A DNA stretch of 64,000 bases from Hypomyces perniciosus (taxonomy: Eukaryota; Ascomycota; Sordariomycetes; Hypocreales; Hypocreaceae). The position numbers and the translations under genes were made by a program. The DNA is taken from positions 2,542,001 through 2,606,000 of the forward strand of contig SPDT01000007.1 of the NCBI GenBank assembly GCA_008477525.1, given 5' to 3'. Below are positions 11,104-22,681 of the stretch, one piece after another (positions within the stretch are counted from its first letter, which is position 1; each line of letters starts with the position of its first letter). The notes beneath the pieces are model-generated. The model was not told where the DNA came from, did no database searches, and was given only the letters and a program-made list of their open reading frames with translations.

Positions 11104-12452
11104 TAGGTTTTCTGGAAATGGAAGACTGATAGATGGGATTGATGGCCCGCACAAATGAGGCATCGAGGTTGGAAACCATGGGACTTTTTGATGGGATGGA
11201 GAAACACGAAGGATAAACTGGGACCCTAGATTGTGCTTAACAGACTGGACTAGCTACGGTAATCGTTGATATGTAAGTAATAAATCGGAGTAATTGTAGG
11301 ACGTCTCAGTGTCATGAACGGGATGAGGCAGAGCCAGCTTGGCTCTCGAGTAGCAGAGATATGAGTAAATATCTTGAGGCGAGACAGAAGAGCTCATCAC
11401 AGACCCGTGGCAAAGAGGGACACTCACCTCCGCATTATCACGCCATGATCATGGCGCAGCAAGCTCGGCAGCTGGATATTGGCAGGGGAGCAGATACAGT
11501 GAAACATGAAGGGCATTCTAGACTCCCAAGATAATAGAGTGTGGAGTAAGATGTCAGGCCTGCACCCCTCATTTTGACAGCAGATATCAACGATTTTAAT
11601 ACGTTGAAGAGCAGCAAGAATGCAGTATTATCAAAACGGATATCTATATAGACCCGGCAGCCCTCCATGGCAATGGCATCCAGCGTAGCTTTACACGCCT
11701 TTAGGTATGATTTACCTCTGGTAGTAGTATTGCTTGTTCATGGAAATCTCACCAAACTTGGCATTTGTGTTTTGACGACTCCGCACCCCCTTGCAGAGTT
11801 GCATCGAGATCCATTTAACCAACTGCCCAATCCTCACGCTGCCAAGGCCCTACGCGTCGGTCCTCTTCGTATCTTGCATATTTCCTCTTTAGGCAGGTTG
11901 TCTCACGCAGCTGATCGACGTATCTTGGAAGAAGAAAAGAGAGAAACATGGGCGTATCTTTTCTGGGCCTCAGCAGAGTCAATGCGTTGATGTGGAGGCT
12001 TCTGACTGGCCGAACAGGAGAAGCAAATGTCTCACCCAGATGCTACTGAGGAAACAAATGCAAACATGTTTCATCAGTTGAGAATCTCGGTCAACAAACG
12101 AGGTAAGGCCAAGTACTGTGGTAGTTCCCATTGATTGACTGACATGGGAAGATGGAAGGTTGATCGGAGATGAAGATGCTGCCTCATGCTGCCTAGTGAG
12201 GGCAACTCCAATCGGATGCAGAGGCGTAATGCTGAGCATATGCAGGCTTAGCGTTCTATATGCGAGCTGAGAGAGAGAGAGAGAATGTGTGTATGCACGA
12301 TGGGCCAATCAACATATCTCAGGGCCAAGACAAGAAGCAGAGAGAGCTGGGGTCGACAACTATAAACTGCCGCCCATTCCCGCCAGCTAGAATACCCGAG
12401 GCTTTCAAGTATGCCGCAGATCAGTTCATCTCTGTCCCTGCCCTAGCCCAGC
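11104..12452. other. intergenic region between ankyrin and HNH genes
   Basis: About 1.35 kb without a supportable gene. It contains a short (GA)n run near 12269-12283 and a TATAAA at 12361, about 90 bases before the HNH gene start, which is a plausible TATA box. The longest open frame (11667-11990) has no recognisable domain or splice structure. Confidence 0.55.
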
Positions 12453-13287
12453 ATGAAGCTCTCTGTCTCGGCTCTTCTCACTACGGTCTCCGTGGTCCTC
12501 GCGACTCCGGTTGCCTTACCCGCACCAGTACGTTTTCTCCCAGCGTATCATAGTAGCCTTCTTGGCAAAAGCCGACGACTTCGTTTCTAACAATAAACCC
12601 TTCTTGCAGCCCGGCATACCTGCCGAGGACAGCGCTAGGGCTATGCTTGAGAGCCTCCGAGTAACCACTCCCGGATCTGGAGATGGTTACGTTCGCTCCA
12701 AGTTCCCTACCTGGGAGGCCATCTCTGGCAACTGCAACGCTCGGTATGTACACAAACCATCTAGCAAACGCCTTTGATGTTTCGATGTTAATATTGTACT
12801 CAACAGCGAGTGGGTCTTGAAGCGAGATGGTGAAGATGTGGTTGTCGACAATAGATGCATCGCCGGATCAGGAACTTGGACGAGCCCTTATGACGGTGCC
12901 GTAATCACCGAGGCCAGGAATATCGATATTGACCACATGGTTCCCCTGAAGAACTCGTGGATTGTAAGCCTCTTCTTTTCCTCTTGTTCCTCCTGTCCCC
13001 TTACATATCCATTCACTTACACGTGTTCGACACAGTCCGGCGCATCTGCATGGACGCCAGAGCTACGCAAGCGCTTCGCCAACGACGTCAGCCGTCCACA
13101 GCTTTGGGCCGTGTCGAGCAGTTCCAACCGATCCAAGGGCGACTCCAGCCCCGACCGGTGGAAGCCTCCACTGAGGAGCTTCTGGTGTACGTACGCAAAG
13201 TCCTGGATCACGGTCAAGGGCGCGTACGATCTCACCATCACCAATGCTGAGAAGTCGGCCCTGGGCGAGATGCTGGACACCTGTTGA
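12453..13287 (+). CDS. secreted HNH-type (DUF1524-like) nuclease-fold protein
   Basis: Four exons, 12453-12527, 12610-12743, 12807-12963 and 13036-13287, giving 205 residues; all three introns have GT..AG ends and keep frame. The N-terminus (MKLSVSALLTTVSVVLATPV) is a signal peptide with likely cleavage near residue 17-24, so the product should be secreted. The mature part matches the HNH family called DUF1524/GmrSD C-terminal: a DIDHMVPLKNSW box, an ANDVSRPQLWAVSSSSN segment, NRSKGD..PDRW and CTYAKSW, ending with an LTITNAEKSAL helix. DH and the later N and K/D residues are the predicted metal and catalytic positions of this fold. Bacterial relatives act on DNA; fungal secreted members are mostly uncharacterised and could serve nutrition, competition or host interaction. 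A TATAAA lies at 12361. Confidence 0.87.
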
Positions 13288-14061
13288 TTAGTACTCCCTC
13301 TCCCTCTCTCTCCCTCTCTCTCCCTCTCTCTTTCTTCTTTCTGGGTGTGTAACTCGGTGTCTGTGTCATGGTGGGAAGCGATTTGCATCCGTGAGGAAAA
13401 GACGGACAATGGCGAATGATGGATAACGAACAAATGAGGCAATCTTCTTCCCGGTGTCCCAAAAAAAAGTGCTGTTGTTAGCCATTGGGACGATAGTGTA
13501 GATATCACCGTAAAAGATATTCGTTCGCTCCAGAGGCGACGGAGTAACGTGGCTCTGGGAGTGTTTGATGTCACATGTCAAACGTTCCCGAAACAGCTGT
13601 ATGACATTTACTCAGGCGCCCGCAATTATAAGGATGCTGTAATTGGAACAAACTATCATGACATTTTTAGTCCTGTTCTCGCGTGAGTTTCGCTCAATTA
13701 CCCGGTGTTGTACGGATGAAGTGTGTTTCCAGATGTGATGCTCTCTTGTAGGATGGTTACAAAGAGAGTTGGCTATTGTGCCTGAAAGAGAGTGCGTCTA
13801 CGGTCCTTTTGGAGTCGTTGAGGGACCGCGTTTCCTTTAACAGCAGATGTTGTGTCTGTGAATCACTGAAGGTTGCAGAAATAAACGACGCGACGATGTG
13901 CCATATATCGTGCTCTTACACACACGAGCCAACTTCTTCCATGCTCTTCTCCATCTCCATCCAAATCTCTCTCTCCTTCTCTCTCTCTCTCGTCTCCTAT
14001 CCTTGAGATTCGAAACCACCCTTCTTTTCATCACTTACACCCTCGAATTGCGTTCGCCGCC
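13288..14061. other. intergenic region with CT-rich microsatellite
   Basis: No supportable gene. It starts with a CT microsatellite just after the HNH gene stop and ends in a CT-rich leader (about 13940-14000) ahead of the Crh gene. Confidence 0.6.
13294..13340. repeat. CT-rich microsatellite
   Basis: Imperfect (CCCTCTCT)n run starting seven bases after the HNH gene stop codon, hence in its 3' untranslated region or just beyond. Confidence 0.85.
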
Positions 14062-15352
14062 ATGATCTATCGCCTGCTTCTCACCCTTTCGTTGGCCATC
14101 TCCGTGTTGGCTGGCCTCAAAGACCTCGCTCACTGCGACCCTCTCAAAAAGGACACCCGTAATATCATCCTCCCATACAAACTACCATGTTTTAACTTCC
14201 TACTCATCATCAAGACTAACAGGTCAATCAGGATGTCCACCCGATCCTGCATTCGCCGGCAAAGCCTTCTTCGACTTCACCAAAGCCGGCTGGAACGACG
14301 CCTTCCACTACTTCTGGACCGCTGACCCCGGCTCTTCCAAGAACAACCAACTCATCGACTTCAACACAGATGGCAGAGGTGCTGCCTTCAGCGTCTGGGA
14401 GGCCGGCGAGGCTCCAACCTTGGCGAGCAACAAGTACTTCCTCTTTGGCAAAGTAAGCGTCGAAGTCCTCGCCGCTCAGGGACCAGGTCTCATCACCGCC
14501 ATCGTTCTCAAATCCGACTCTGGTGACGAAATCGACTGGGTGAGTAAACCCTCTCAGCTATAGCTAAGCAGCCGTGTTGACAAACATCAGGAACTCCTCG
14601 GCGCCTATGAGAACCAAGCCCAACCCAACTACTTCTACGATGGCCAGGCCCTCTACAACACCTACAATAACACCTATGCCCTCTCCTCATCCTCCTTCTC
14701 CTCCTCCCACAAATACTCAGTCGAATGGACCTCCACATACCTCAGATTCTCCATCGACGACTCCGAGCGCAAGACCTGGCACATTGGCGACATTCCCGCC
14801 CACAAGTGGCCCCAAACCCCCATGCAAGTCAAGCTCGGCATCTGGTCCGTCCACAACGACAGCGACCCTGGCGAAATCGCCTGGGCCGGCGGCGTGCCCG
14901 ACTGGGGCAACAAGGACAAAATCCCCTACAAGGCGTACTTCAAGACGCTCGAGATTGAAGACTACCTCGGCGGATGCCAGGAGGTTGAGGGCGGCAGCGG
15001 CACCGATATCGAATACCAGTACGACGAACGCACCTGGGGATGGCAGGACGTCAAGATCAAGGGCTGCAAGAAGAGAGTCGTGCCAGGCATGTATACGCCA
15101 GACGTGCCCCCTGACCAGCCGACCAGGACTGACGATCCCATGCCATATCCCCCTCCAGAGGCCACTGGAACTCAGACCCCTGACACCACGGGCGACACGG
15201 AAGAGCCGTCTGAGACGGGAGATGGACAGGAGTCGAGTGAGTCTGGGGAGGGTGGTGATAAGGGCGATGATAAAGGCGCCGCACCCTTGGCCAGAGAACT
15301 CTCATCGCCACTTGCGGCAGTGGTTCTTCTTTGCTGGCTCCTCATGTTGTGA
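14062..15352 (+). CDS. GPI-anchored GH16 Crh-type chitin-glucan transglycosylase
   Basis: Three exons, 14062-14158, 14232-14539 and 14591-15352 (388 residues). The model has a signal peptide (residues 1-17), then a GH16 domain with the catalytic motif DEIDWELLG, split by the second intron between W and E, with both catalytic acids present. The C-terminal region has two cysteine-flanked blocks (GGCQEV.. and KGCKKR), a Ser/Thr/Pro/Asp/Glu-rich stalk and a final hydrophobic tail (SSPLAAVVLLCWLLML) expected for GPI attachment. Crh1/Crh2/Utr2 homologues sit at the plasma membrane and wall and transfer chitin chains onto beta-1,6- and beta-1,3-glucan. Paralogue class cannot be set from this sequence alone. 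Frame and length are normal for the family. Confidence 0.92.
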
Positions 15353-15763
15353 AAGGGAGAGGGGAAGGAATAGTTTGAGTCTGCCACTGGTTCATTGCTT
15401 CTATCACGCTTAGGATCCGTAGATGAGGTCCTCTTAATAATGTAATCGTTTGATCCATCTCAATCACCGCTATCTTCTATTTTCATGAAATTTCATTCGC
15501 TAGCGCTTCCGTAGCCCAGTCGCTCCAAAGTTGACTAATATTATACATTGAATGAATCGTCATAATACAGATTCCCCCATCTTCATCGCTCAGCAATCGC
15601 CTTGGGCGAATCAAAGGTTAGGGGGTATCAAAACAAATGAAAGCAAAGCCAAGGAAACACAAAACAGAGTTCCAACTCTGCAAATGCACGCTGTTCAGTC
15701 TTAGCCAACGCCATGGCAAATCAAGCAACAAATCGCTACATCATCGCAGCAAATCCGCTCTCA
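15353..15763. other. convergent intergenic region
   Basis: About 410 bases between the 3' ends of the Crh gene (+) and the Sec7 gene (-); AT-rich, with nothing beyond likely untranslated and polyadenylation sequence. Confidence 0.6.
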
Positions 15764-18700
15764 TCAAGGTCGTAGCGTTTCATCGCCTTCCTCTGTTCCG
15801 CTAACATCCATCTCGCCATCGCTGAGCTCTCCTCGAGCTGCTCGCCGGGCCAAGTCTCGTTCCTTGTGTATCTCGCGCTTTCTCGTCTCCGCTTGCTGCA
15901 AAGTATCCACGTACGTTCTAAACTTCACAATCTCCCTGAGCAGATAGGCGCTCTTGCGCTCCCAGTTAGCCATAGCTTTGCCTGCATTTTGACCTCTGGG
16001 AGTAAAGGCCAGAAGCATAGGGCTGCGAAGCTGATTGTGGGCCTGCAGCTCGTCCTCGATGCTCTTAACATAGGCAGCAAGGGTGTCCAGTTGCTCTACT
16101 TCAGGGAGATTGCACGGCCGCATGCTTTGTGTGGGAGGCGTCCATCCCGAAATGTTGATGCGGTCACCGGGGAGTTTCCCACGCCCACTGTTGTTGGTAA
16201 ATGCCCCAGAGCCTTGGTCAAAGCTGGTAGTCTGAAAGCTACCGCTTTGCATGCTAGACTTGCGGACATGGGCTGTGCTGCTTCCGGGACGCGAGGTTCT
16301 CCCACTCACCAATGAAGTGCAAGACTCATTAACAGCAGTGACCAGCGAATTGTTGACAATTGCATCGCTCCATCCATACTCGACGTTGCTTATACCGCCG
16401 ACTAGGGGGTGGGTGCTTAGTCGTGCACTCCAGTAGTTTGCCGTGTTGACAAATTCCTTAATAATTTCAGGAGTTCCCCCTTGGAACAAGTGAACGGCGC
16501 CAGTTGGCAAGCTCAATGCCCAGACATACGGTCTCGCGCGAGAGTATCCTGGCGCCGGAAGGGATGAGGCGAGGGTCAGTCGCAGGTTGAATGTGCCCAA
16601 GTTTACGGCATTGTCTTGCCAGTTGCCGCCTCCAACCGGTGCATTGGGCTTGCCAGCATTCCTTGAGCGACTCTTATGCCGCATCGACTTGCTGGCATTG
16701 AACGAGAAGAGACTCATTTGGCCCCTTTGAATAACAGCAAACACCTCTGTCCAATTCCGATCTTTCGCTCTCTTGCCCACTCCGTCCAGGTGATGCTTGT
16801 ACATCACCCTGCCTTCCTTCACCCACGGAGGGCCAGACAGCTCCAGAGACTCGTCCTCCAATAACTGCGAGGCCGGAACATCGGTACTCATAATTGATAC
16901 GCTGTCGTGACCAATGGCATCCTCATCCCGGATGATGGCCTGGCTCAAAGCGTTCGCAAAGCCAATAGATTGCTGATAATCACCTCGAGGCATTGCTGAA
17001 CCGAAGGAATCCTGGGACATGGAGCCCTGAGTCCTACCCAGGGAGTAGCGACTCCAGGTTGCCGATGACAGCGCCGGACTCCAGAGAGAGTTTCCATCAT
17101 CGAAACTAGTACGGCTTGAGGAAAACCCATTGCGTCCAAATCCTGGTCTTGATCGGCTTTTCGAGGTCCACCGTGCGGCATTATTGCGGCCGCTGTCAGC
17201 GATTCTACCACGGGTAGATATTTGACTCTCTGAGGGAGTCTTGCTTAGAACACTGGGGCTTCTCTTGAGCATGCCAATGACGGACAAGCTGCTCTGGGAA
17301 GGTGCGGTGGTGAGATGCCTCTCCGGCTCTGCACCAAATAGCGGCAGCCTGTCATCTCGGATAGAGGCATATATGCCCTTCAAACCCACTTCAACTTGCT
17401 CCTCCCAGGCCTTCATGGAGCCATGGAATGGTGCCTTGACAAGGGGGCCGCAATCATCATGAACATCACTGCTTTGTGTATCAGTGCGGGGAGGGGGGCG
17501 GAACGAGTTTCGGAAGGTCCTCCGGTCCTGCTCTACTGAGGTTCGCGTGTTATCGCCGCTATGTAGGGAGTTCTTGTCTGGTAGGATACTAGGACGTTCG
17601 AAGGCGTCGGGCACTGATTCGACAACCGCCTGCGTGATGGTTGTCAGGGTGTTTCTGACAAACTGACTACGCGTCATTTTCTGCTCAATATCCGCCAGAT
17701 GGAGATCCGTGTTGAGAAGCATGATGGAGTAGCAAATAGTGTGGATCACATCTAGGTTCGTTAGCATATGTGGACATGGTCCTCGTCGAAATTACGATGA
17801 ATGGCTCTTACCAGTTGCCTTGAATCCATGATTGGGGTTGCACTGACACCACCTCTTGGAAAACGCCACCAGGATGCGGTCTACTTGTTGAGTCTCGCCG
17901 CGTAAGACCAGACGGCCACACACTTTCCGTAGGGCACTGAGGATGCTTTGATCCGCAAAGTCATACAGCTCAATGTATGCTTGTAGAGTCCGCTGGCGCA
18001 CGGGTCCTTCTTCACCCATCCATGAAGCAGCCTTGTCTTTTGGAATGAAATCCTCGATTCCATCATATATCCTTTGAGCCTTTTGTCGGTCATCCTCCGT
18101 CGGCTCGCCAATAATAAACTCCGGTTCATCAAAGCCCCTTGTCTTCATCGACTCAAGAGCTCCCAGGACGTTGGGGCTATGATCGCTGGCTCCTTCAATG
18201 CGCACGCTTGGGGGAGCACTCGGCGCCGTCTTATAATCCGTCTCCGTAGAGCCGGATGCGAAGCTCGTCGCTCTGGTGCCGTCAATTCGAAGTGCAAGTT
18301 TCGGACGCATGGGCTGCTCATCATCCAGATCCGCGTGGTCCAGGTTATATGGGGATTTCTTGCTGGCACGGATAGTGCCATTTGGGTCCCTGCTCTTGTG
18401 TAGGGCTGGAGATGAAGAAACGCCGGCTCCGTTTTCCTTCCTGTTTACAGAACGTTTCTTCTTGAGTCGAACAGGGGAATCGTCATTATCGCTACCGCCT
18501 TCAAGATCCAAAAACGAATTACTTCCATCGTCGCATGCTTTGGATTTGAGGGTTCGCGATAATTGTTCTGGATCAGCATCGGAGACGACCGTTCTGATTT
18601 TGGCATTGGGACTTGGGTCGTAGTCTGGAGAAAATTCTCTCTGATATTCCCGTTGGCCCTCAGGCTCCTCGCCCCATCCAACTGCCGTGTTGGTGACATC

Positions 18701-20491
18701 GCCGAGTGGGCTGTTGCGTGTGGTATTCTCCCGCAGATAAGGCTTCATGACGTTCCTTAAGCTACTCGCAGGACTTATCCGTGAGTCCAGCGTGTCATTC
18801 TCGACCTGGAGGGTAGAGTCTGCCAGAGAAGGAATTGGTGGCACATCGCCGGGCAGGGGAGGAGCCTCGTCAGCGACAGACTTCTTGCGACGACGGAAGA
18901 ATGAAGATGGTTTCTTTTGTAACACGGGCTGTGAGTGCGACGATGATGTGTCTCTCGAGGGCGTGACTGTGGTCGCTCCGGACTGACTGGTGTTCTGCTG
19001 TTGAGGATCTGCAACACCGTTGCTGGCTGAGCTGTTCCTAGACGAGCCGAAGACACGCCTAAAGAAGCCCTGCCGCTCTTTGGGCTGAGCAGGCGCATTG
19101 CCGAACTGGCCAGCAGGCGGATCAGCCTTTGACTTGCCAAAACTGACATTGGGCGCCGGGGCGGAATCGAAGTCATTGAGTGACATGGCAGGCGCTGGTG
19201 GTTGAGGGGTTACACCTCGCTTACTGCGTCCCGACGAACTCTTGATGGAGCGACTGATACTGCGTTTGCGTTCCAGCATGGGCATGTCAACGGGCTCTGG
19301 CGGCGGCGGCGGAATGGACATAGCCGAGGGTACACGGCGTGGTCCGGCAGGGACAGTGGGTGTTGGTGCAGCAGAGAGATAGTCTTCGGCCGTCAAGTTT
19401 CCGGGAAATTCAACACGGAAGGGCGATACCATTGGGGCATTAAGCTGTTGCTGCAGCGTCCGCGTCAGTGACTGTGTCAGTGTCTGCGCCTGCGCCTGCG
19501 TCTGCGTCTGGGTATGCGTCTGGGTATGCGGATGCGGACGTGAAGGTGTCTGCGGGGGACCGTAGTCGAAGCTGGCAGAGCGCCTGAAACCACTGCGAGT
19601 CCAACGCGGGTTGTATCCCGTGTCAATACTGGCGCTGCTGCTGCTGCTGCTCTTTGTGCTGCTTCTGCGCCCGCGAGAGTGCAGGGCGCGGGGCGCCCCA
19701 GGCTGCGCACGATGCGTCGGTTCTCTCAGGCTATTAAGTCTCGGGAAAGTGCCCTGAAAGTTGGAGGTGCTATTGCTTCTTCGCCCTCGGGCAATTTGCG
19801 TTGACGTTCGGCTCGAATCGTCTGAGCTATAGGAGTACTGATGTCTCTGGCTGCTGTCGTGGCCATTGGCCCTACCACTACTACTGCCGCTGCAGCCTGC
19901 TACGTCGTTTGCCCACGCTCTCGGGTCGTCGTAGGTCAATGATGAACCGCCGTAGCTTGAGCCCGTGCCAACCTGTCCCAGTCCTAGTGAGAGCTGGTCG
20001 AGAGACAAGAGCATATTATTGACGAGGGAGTCTCGGGTGACGTCGCGAGGCGACAACGAAAGATCATGAGAGTCTCGCGGAGTGTCGGACGCGTGTTGGT
20101 CAGTCATGTTGGAGTCTGCGTCAATGTCAATGGGTGTCGGATCGTCTAAAAAGCAAGCATTGGCGTTGTTGTTGCGGGTCGCCGTCGCCGTTGGGGACGT
20201 GCTCGTCAACGCCCGGCCGTGCTCTGACTCTGGCTCTGGATCTGTTGCGTCGTGGTCGTGGTCTCGGTCTCGGTCTCGGCCTTGTTGTTCTTGTTCGGAC
20301 TCGGTTGAAATGAGTGGCTTGGCCGTGCTGCCAACCGTGGCAGGCGACGTGTGAGGAGCGGCGTTCTGAGGCTGTGATAGCGACGCAAGGGACGTGACGA
20401 TGTTCAGTTTTCCAGTTGGAGCCCTCCCGCGCTCAGACAGAGACAGAGACAAAGACAGAGGACTCTCGCGCTGCTGCTGACTTGACGGCAT
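15764..20491 (-). CDS. Sec7-PH domain Arf guanine nucleotide exchange factor
   Basis: Two exons, 17812-20491 and 15764-17751, joined across a 60-nt intron (GTAAGA donor, GCTAAC branch, CTAG acceptor); about 1555 residues. The first 650 residues are a disordered Ser/Gln/Pro-rich extension with low-complexity runs. The Sec7 domain spans about residues 790-950: the glutamic finger is present in RGETQQVDRI and the second signature reads TICYSIMLLNTDLH, interrupted by the intron. A PH domain follows at about 1160-1290 (VKEGRVMYKHHLDG..), then a C-terminal helical coiled region (LREIVKFRTYVDTLQQAETRKREI). This Sec7-PH order matches the EFA6/Yel1 group, which activates Arf at the plasma membrane and growth sites. 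Exchange activity is inferred from the intact glutamic finger. Confidence 0.9.
19455..19545. repeat. degenerate hexanucleotide minisatellite in the Sec7 gene
   Basis: Imperfect units of the type TGCGTC/TGCGCC/TATGCG repeated in the coding strand of the Sec7-PH gene; encodes a Gln/Thr/Ala/His-rich low-complexity stretch (HTQTQTQAQAQ) in the disordered N-terminal extension. Likely length-polymorphic between strains. Confidence 0.7.
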
Positions 20492-21801
20492 GGTAGGATT
20501 TTGTGGGGACCCTTAAGATCGGGTCTAATACCACTTCCACTTGTACGAAGTAATACGGAGCACGTCTGATTGATTATCCCCTTCTCCCCCGGTCGCTTTT
20601 ATGATGAACAGCAAGGGTTGTGGCCAGGATAAATTTGGTACGGTTGGTAGTGGCGATCGGATGCCAATTGAATGCGTCCCGGAAGTCTCAGGTTGTGCTT
20701 CTTCTGGGGATCGCCCAGCTTGCCTCAAACAGTTGTGCGCATGAAACACCTTGGCGCAAACAATTGAACGTCAGTGGTTCGTGATGGAGGAGGGTGGCTA
20801 CGCTGATGGGTGCAAGCCTCAAACCATACTAGGAAAGGCTGGCAGGACAAAAAAAGCATCTTGAACAAAGACGAACAATACTCCGGAGTACTCGTACCAG
20901 ATGCATCTACAAAGTTCTGTAGTGCTAGTACTAATAGTACCTAGTGCTACTATCATCTCAATACGAGCCGAGGCAGACCACGAAAAGGAAACAAAAGAGT
21001 GCCTCAATTTCTTCTTTCTTTGGATCCATGGCAGCAGATCCCAGCTACTACCAGGGCGGTGAGGTCTGGGGTCTCATTCTCACTGGCTGGCCCCCTTTTC
21101 CCACATTGTTTCTCTCCCGCAGGGATGCGGAGATGCATGCAGGGGCTTTGCCTGCGTTCCCGCCGTTCATGCAGCTGGACGAATGACAGCCAGCTCATGG
21201 CACGGCGCGCTACCCTGGACTTTTGGAGTCGTGGGGTTGTTGTTATGGTTATATCGTACTCGTAAAGTTGGAGGAACTGGCGACGTTTCGCGGCTTGTTA
21301 TTAACATGTGGCTGCAAGACGGACCGATATCCCAATACTATTGAAAGAATGTGTGCATATAACACCTCTTCTACTTCGTACTCAGTAGTAAAAGCTGGGC
21401 AATTGGAAATAGCCCGGAGCTGCTATTGAGCAAGAGATAATCAGTCTCGGGTAAAATAGTGTAATTCTCCCGCGCATGAAATACTTTAGGCCACTAATGG
21501 AACTTCCGATGGTAAGATATTTCCCTATCGTAATGCATTAGTAGTACATCAATTGGCTACTTGGAGTAGAATCTAGTAGGAATTATTAGTATATCGATGT
21601 TGTTTGAATATTCAAGTATTCGAAGGTAGAGTCAGTACTACCACAAATAGTATCTGGCGTAGGTATTAGTACCTGTGGGACTACTAGGTAGTACTCGTCG
21701 TGTCCGTTAGCGTACAGAGTATGAGGCGCCGCCCTACTCCACACACCAACAGCCGAATCTTGATATTCATCATTGTCGCTAAAATCCCTCAACAATCACA
21801 T
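20492..21801. other. intergenic region upstream of the Sec7 gene and tRNA
   Basis: About 1.3 kb without a supportable gene. It holds a perfect 12-base palindrome TACTCCGGAGTA (20879-20890), two copies of TAGTGCTA (20920 and 20942) and, between 21530 and 21720, an AT-rich patch with many TAGTA/TACTA motifs next to the tRNA gene. No open frame has recognisable protein character. Confidence 0.55.
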
Positions 21802-21902
21802 GGGCGGATGGTTTAGTGGTATAATTTTCCCTTAGCATAATGTGACCTTCGAGTTGCTGCACCGCCTGGGAAAGGTCCGGGGTTCGATTCCCCGTTCGTC
21901 CA
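21802..21902 (+). tRNA. tRNA-Ala (AGC) with a 29-nt intron
   Basis: Folds as a tRNA: acceptor strands GGGCGGA and TTCGTCC pair over seven positions, the T arm is CGGGG-TTCGATT-CCCCG, and the anticodon stem is TTCCC/GGGAA. The loop reads TTAGCA, then an insertion 21838-21866, then T, so the intron sits at the canonical position one base 3' of the anticodon AGC. The third acceptor pair is G3-U70, the alanine identity element, and A73 follows at 21902. Internal promoter boxes are visible (A box TGGTTTAGTGG; B box GGTTCGATTCC), and a T5 terminator lies at 21923-21927. GCT in the intron can pair with the anticodon, as in many fungal pre-tRNAs. Confidence 0.93.
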
Positions 21903-21922
21903 TTGAAATGTTCAATCTTCAC

Positions 21923-21927
21923 TTTTT
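21923..21927 (+). terminator. RNA polymerase III T-tract terminator
   Basis: TTTTT run 21 bases after the end of the tRNA-Ala gene, the usual position for Pol III termination. Confidence 0.7.
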
Positions 21928-22200
21928 GACATTTCGTCAGAAGTTTCCTTTTTGCCATTGCTACTACTTACTTACTCTATCTGCCTCTTACACCGGTCTC
22001 ACAGAGTTTTGAGTGTGCGGAGTAGGAGTCTTACGAGTTTGAAGAGTTGAACCTTCTTTTGTTATCATTATTTCCGAGTACAGGAGATAAGTCAAGTGAC
22101 GAGTCTCTCTGGTCGTCATCTCGGCAAGACAGCCGTAATTGTCTTTCGAGGTGAACGCATAATGACGAGAGCTTCCTGTTTTTGGAAGTGATTCTTGGAA

Positions 22201-22360
22201 GCGGGGTCTGAATGCTACCCCAGAACCGGTACTTTTAGCAACCCTCCACTATCTACATCCTACTGACTGATTCGACAACAAGTGATGGGCAAAGAATTGG
22301 TCGTGAGCCCCAATGGTCTTGTTTGCCTTCAAGCCTTCGGGCGATCGTCTTGAACCCCGC
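22201..22360. promoter_or_regulatory. cluster of three CreA-like sites
   Basis: GCGGGG at 22201-22206, CTGGGG on the minus strand at 22218-22223 and GCGGGG on the minus strand at 22355-22360. CreA of Aspergillus binds SYGGRG. About one SYGGGG match per 500 bases is expected by chance, so three in 160 bases is suggestive only. Position, 320-480 bases before an acetate-permease-type gene, makes carbon repression plausible. Confidence 0.35.
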
Positions 22361-22550
22361 ATGCAGGCGTGCGTGTGTCGTTGCCAAGTTGGAGAAAACC
22401 ATGACATCGAGATCACTGAATGGAGGGAGGCATGAAGACCAATGACAGCTCGGTGAAACCATCTGACGAATGAGGGTAAGCAACAAATGAGCATGCTCGC
22501 CTGTATGGGCAAACTTACAAAGCAGGACTGCACTGTAGTGTGATGGGAGG

Positions 22551-22560
22551 TATAAATAAA
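22551..22560 (+). promoter_or_regulatory. putative TATA box of the acetate permease gene
   Basis: TATAAATAAA located 131 bases upstream of the start codon at 22682; position and sequence fit a TATA element of an inducible fungal gene. Confidence 0.55.
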
Positions 22561-22681
22561 TATCTAGGAGGGGATGTGGTAGGAGATGTCTTCCAACTTC
22601 TTACTATGTGATAGCTCATCCAGCTAGCAAGAGATACTCTTCATTAAGACGCCACAATACGGGACCAGACAAATATCCAAT

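Larger units (their letters stand above)
21928..22681. other. promoter region of the acetate permease gene
   Basis: About 750 bases without a gene. Contains TATAAATAAA at 22551 and three SYGGGG motifs (22201-22206 plus; 22218-22223 minus; 22355-22360 minus) that fit the CreA/Cre1 carbon-repressor consensus. Confidence 0.5.

Noticed and set aside
11667..11990. 107-codon frame between ankyrin and HNH genes
   Set aside because: No domain, no signal peptide, no splice extension.
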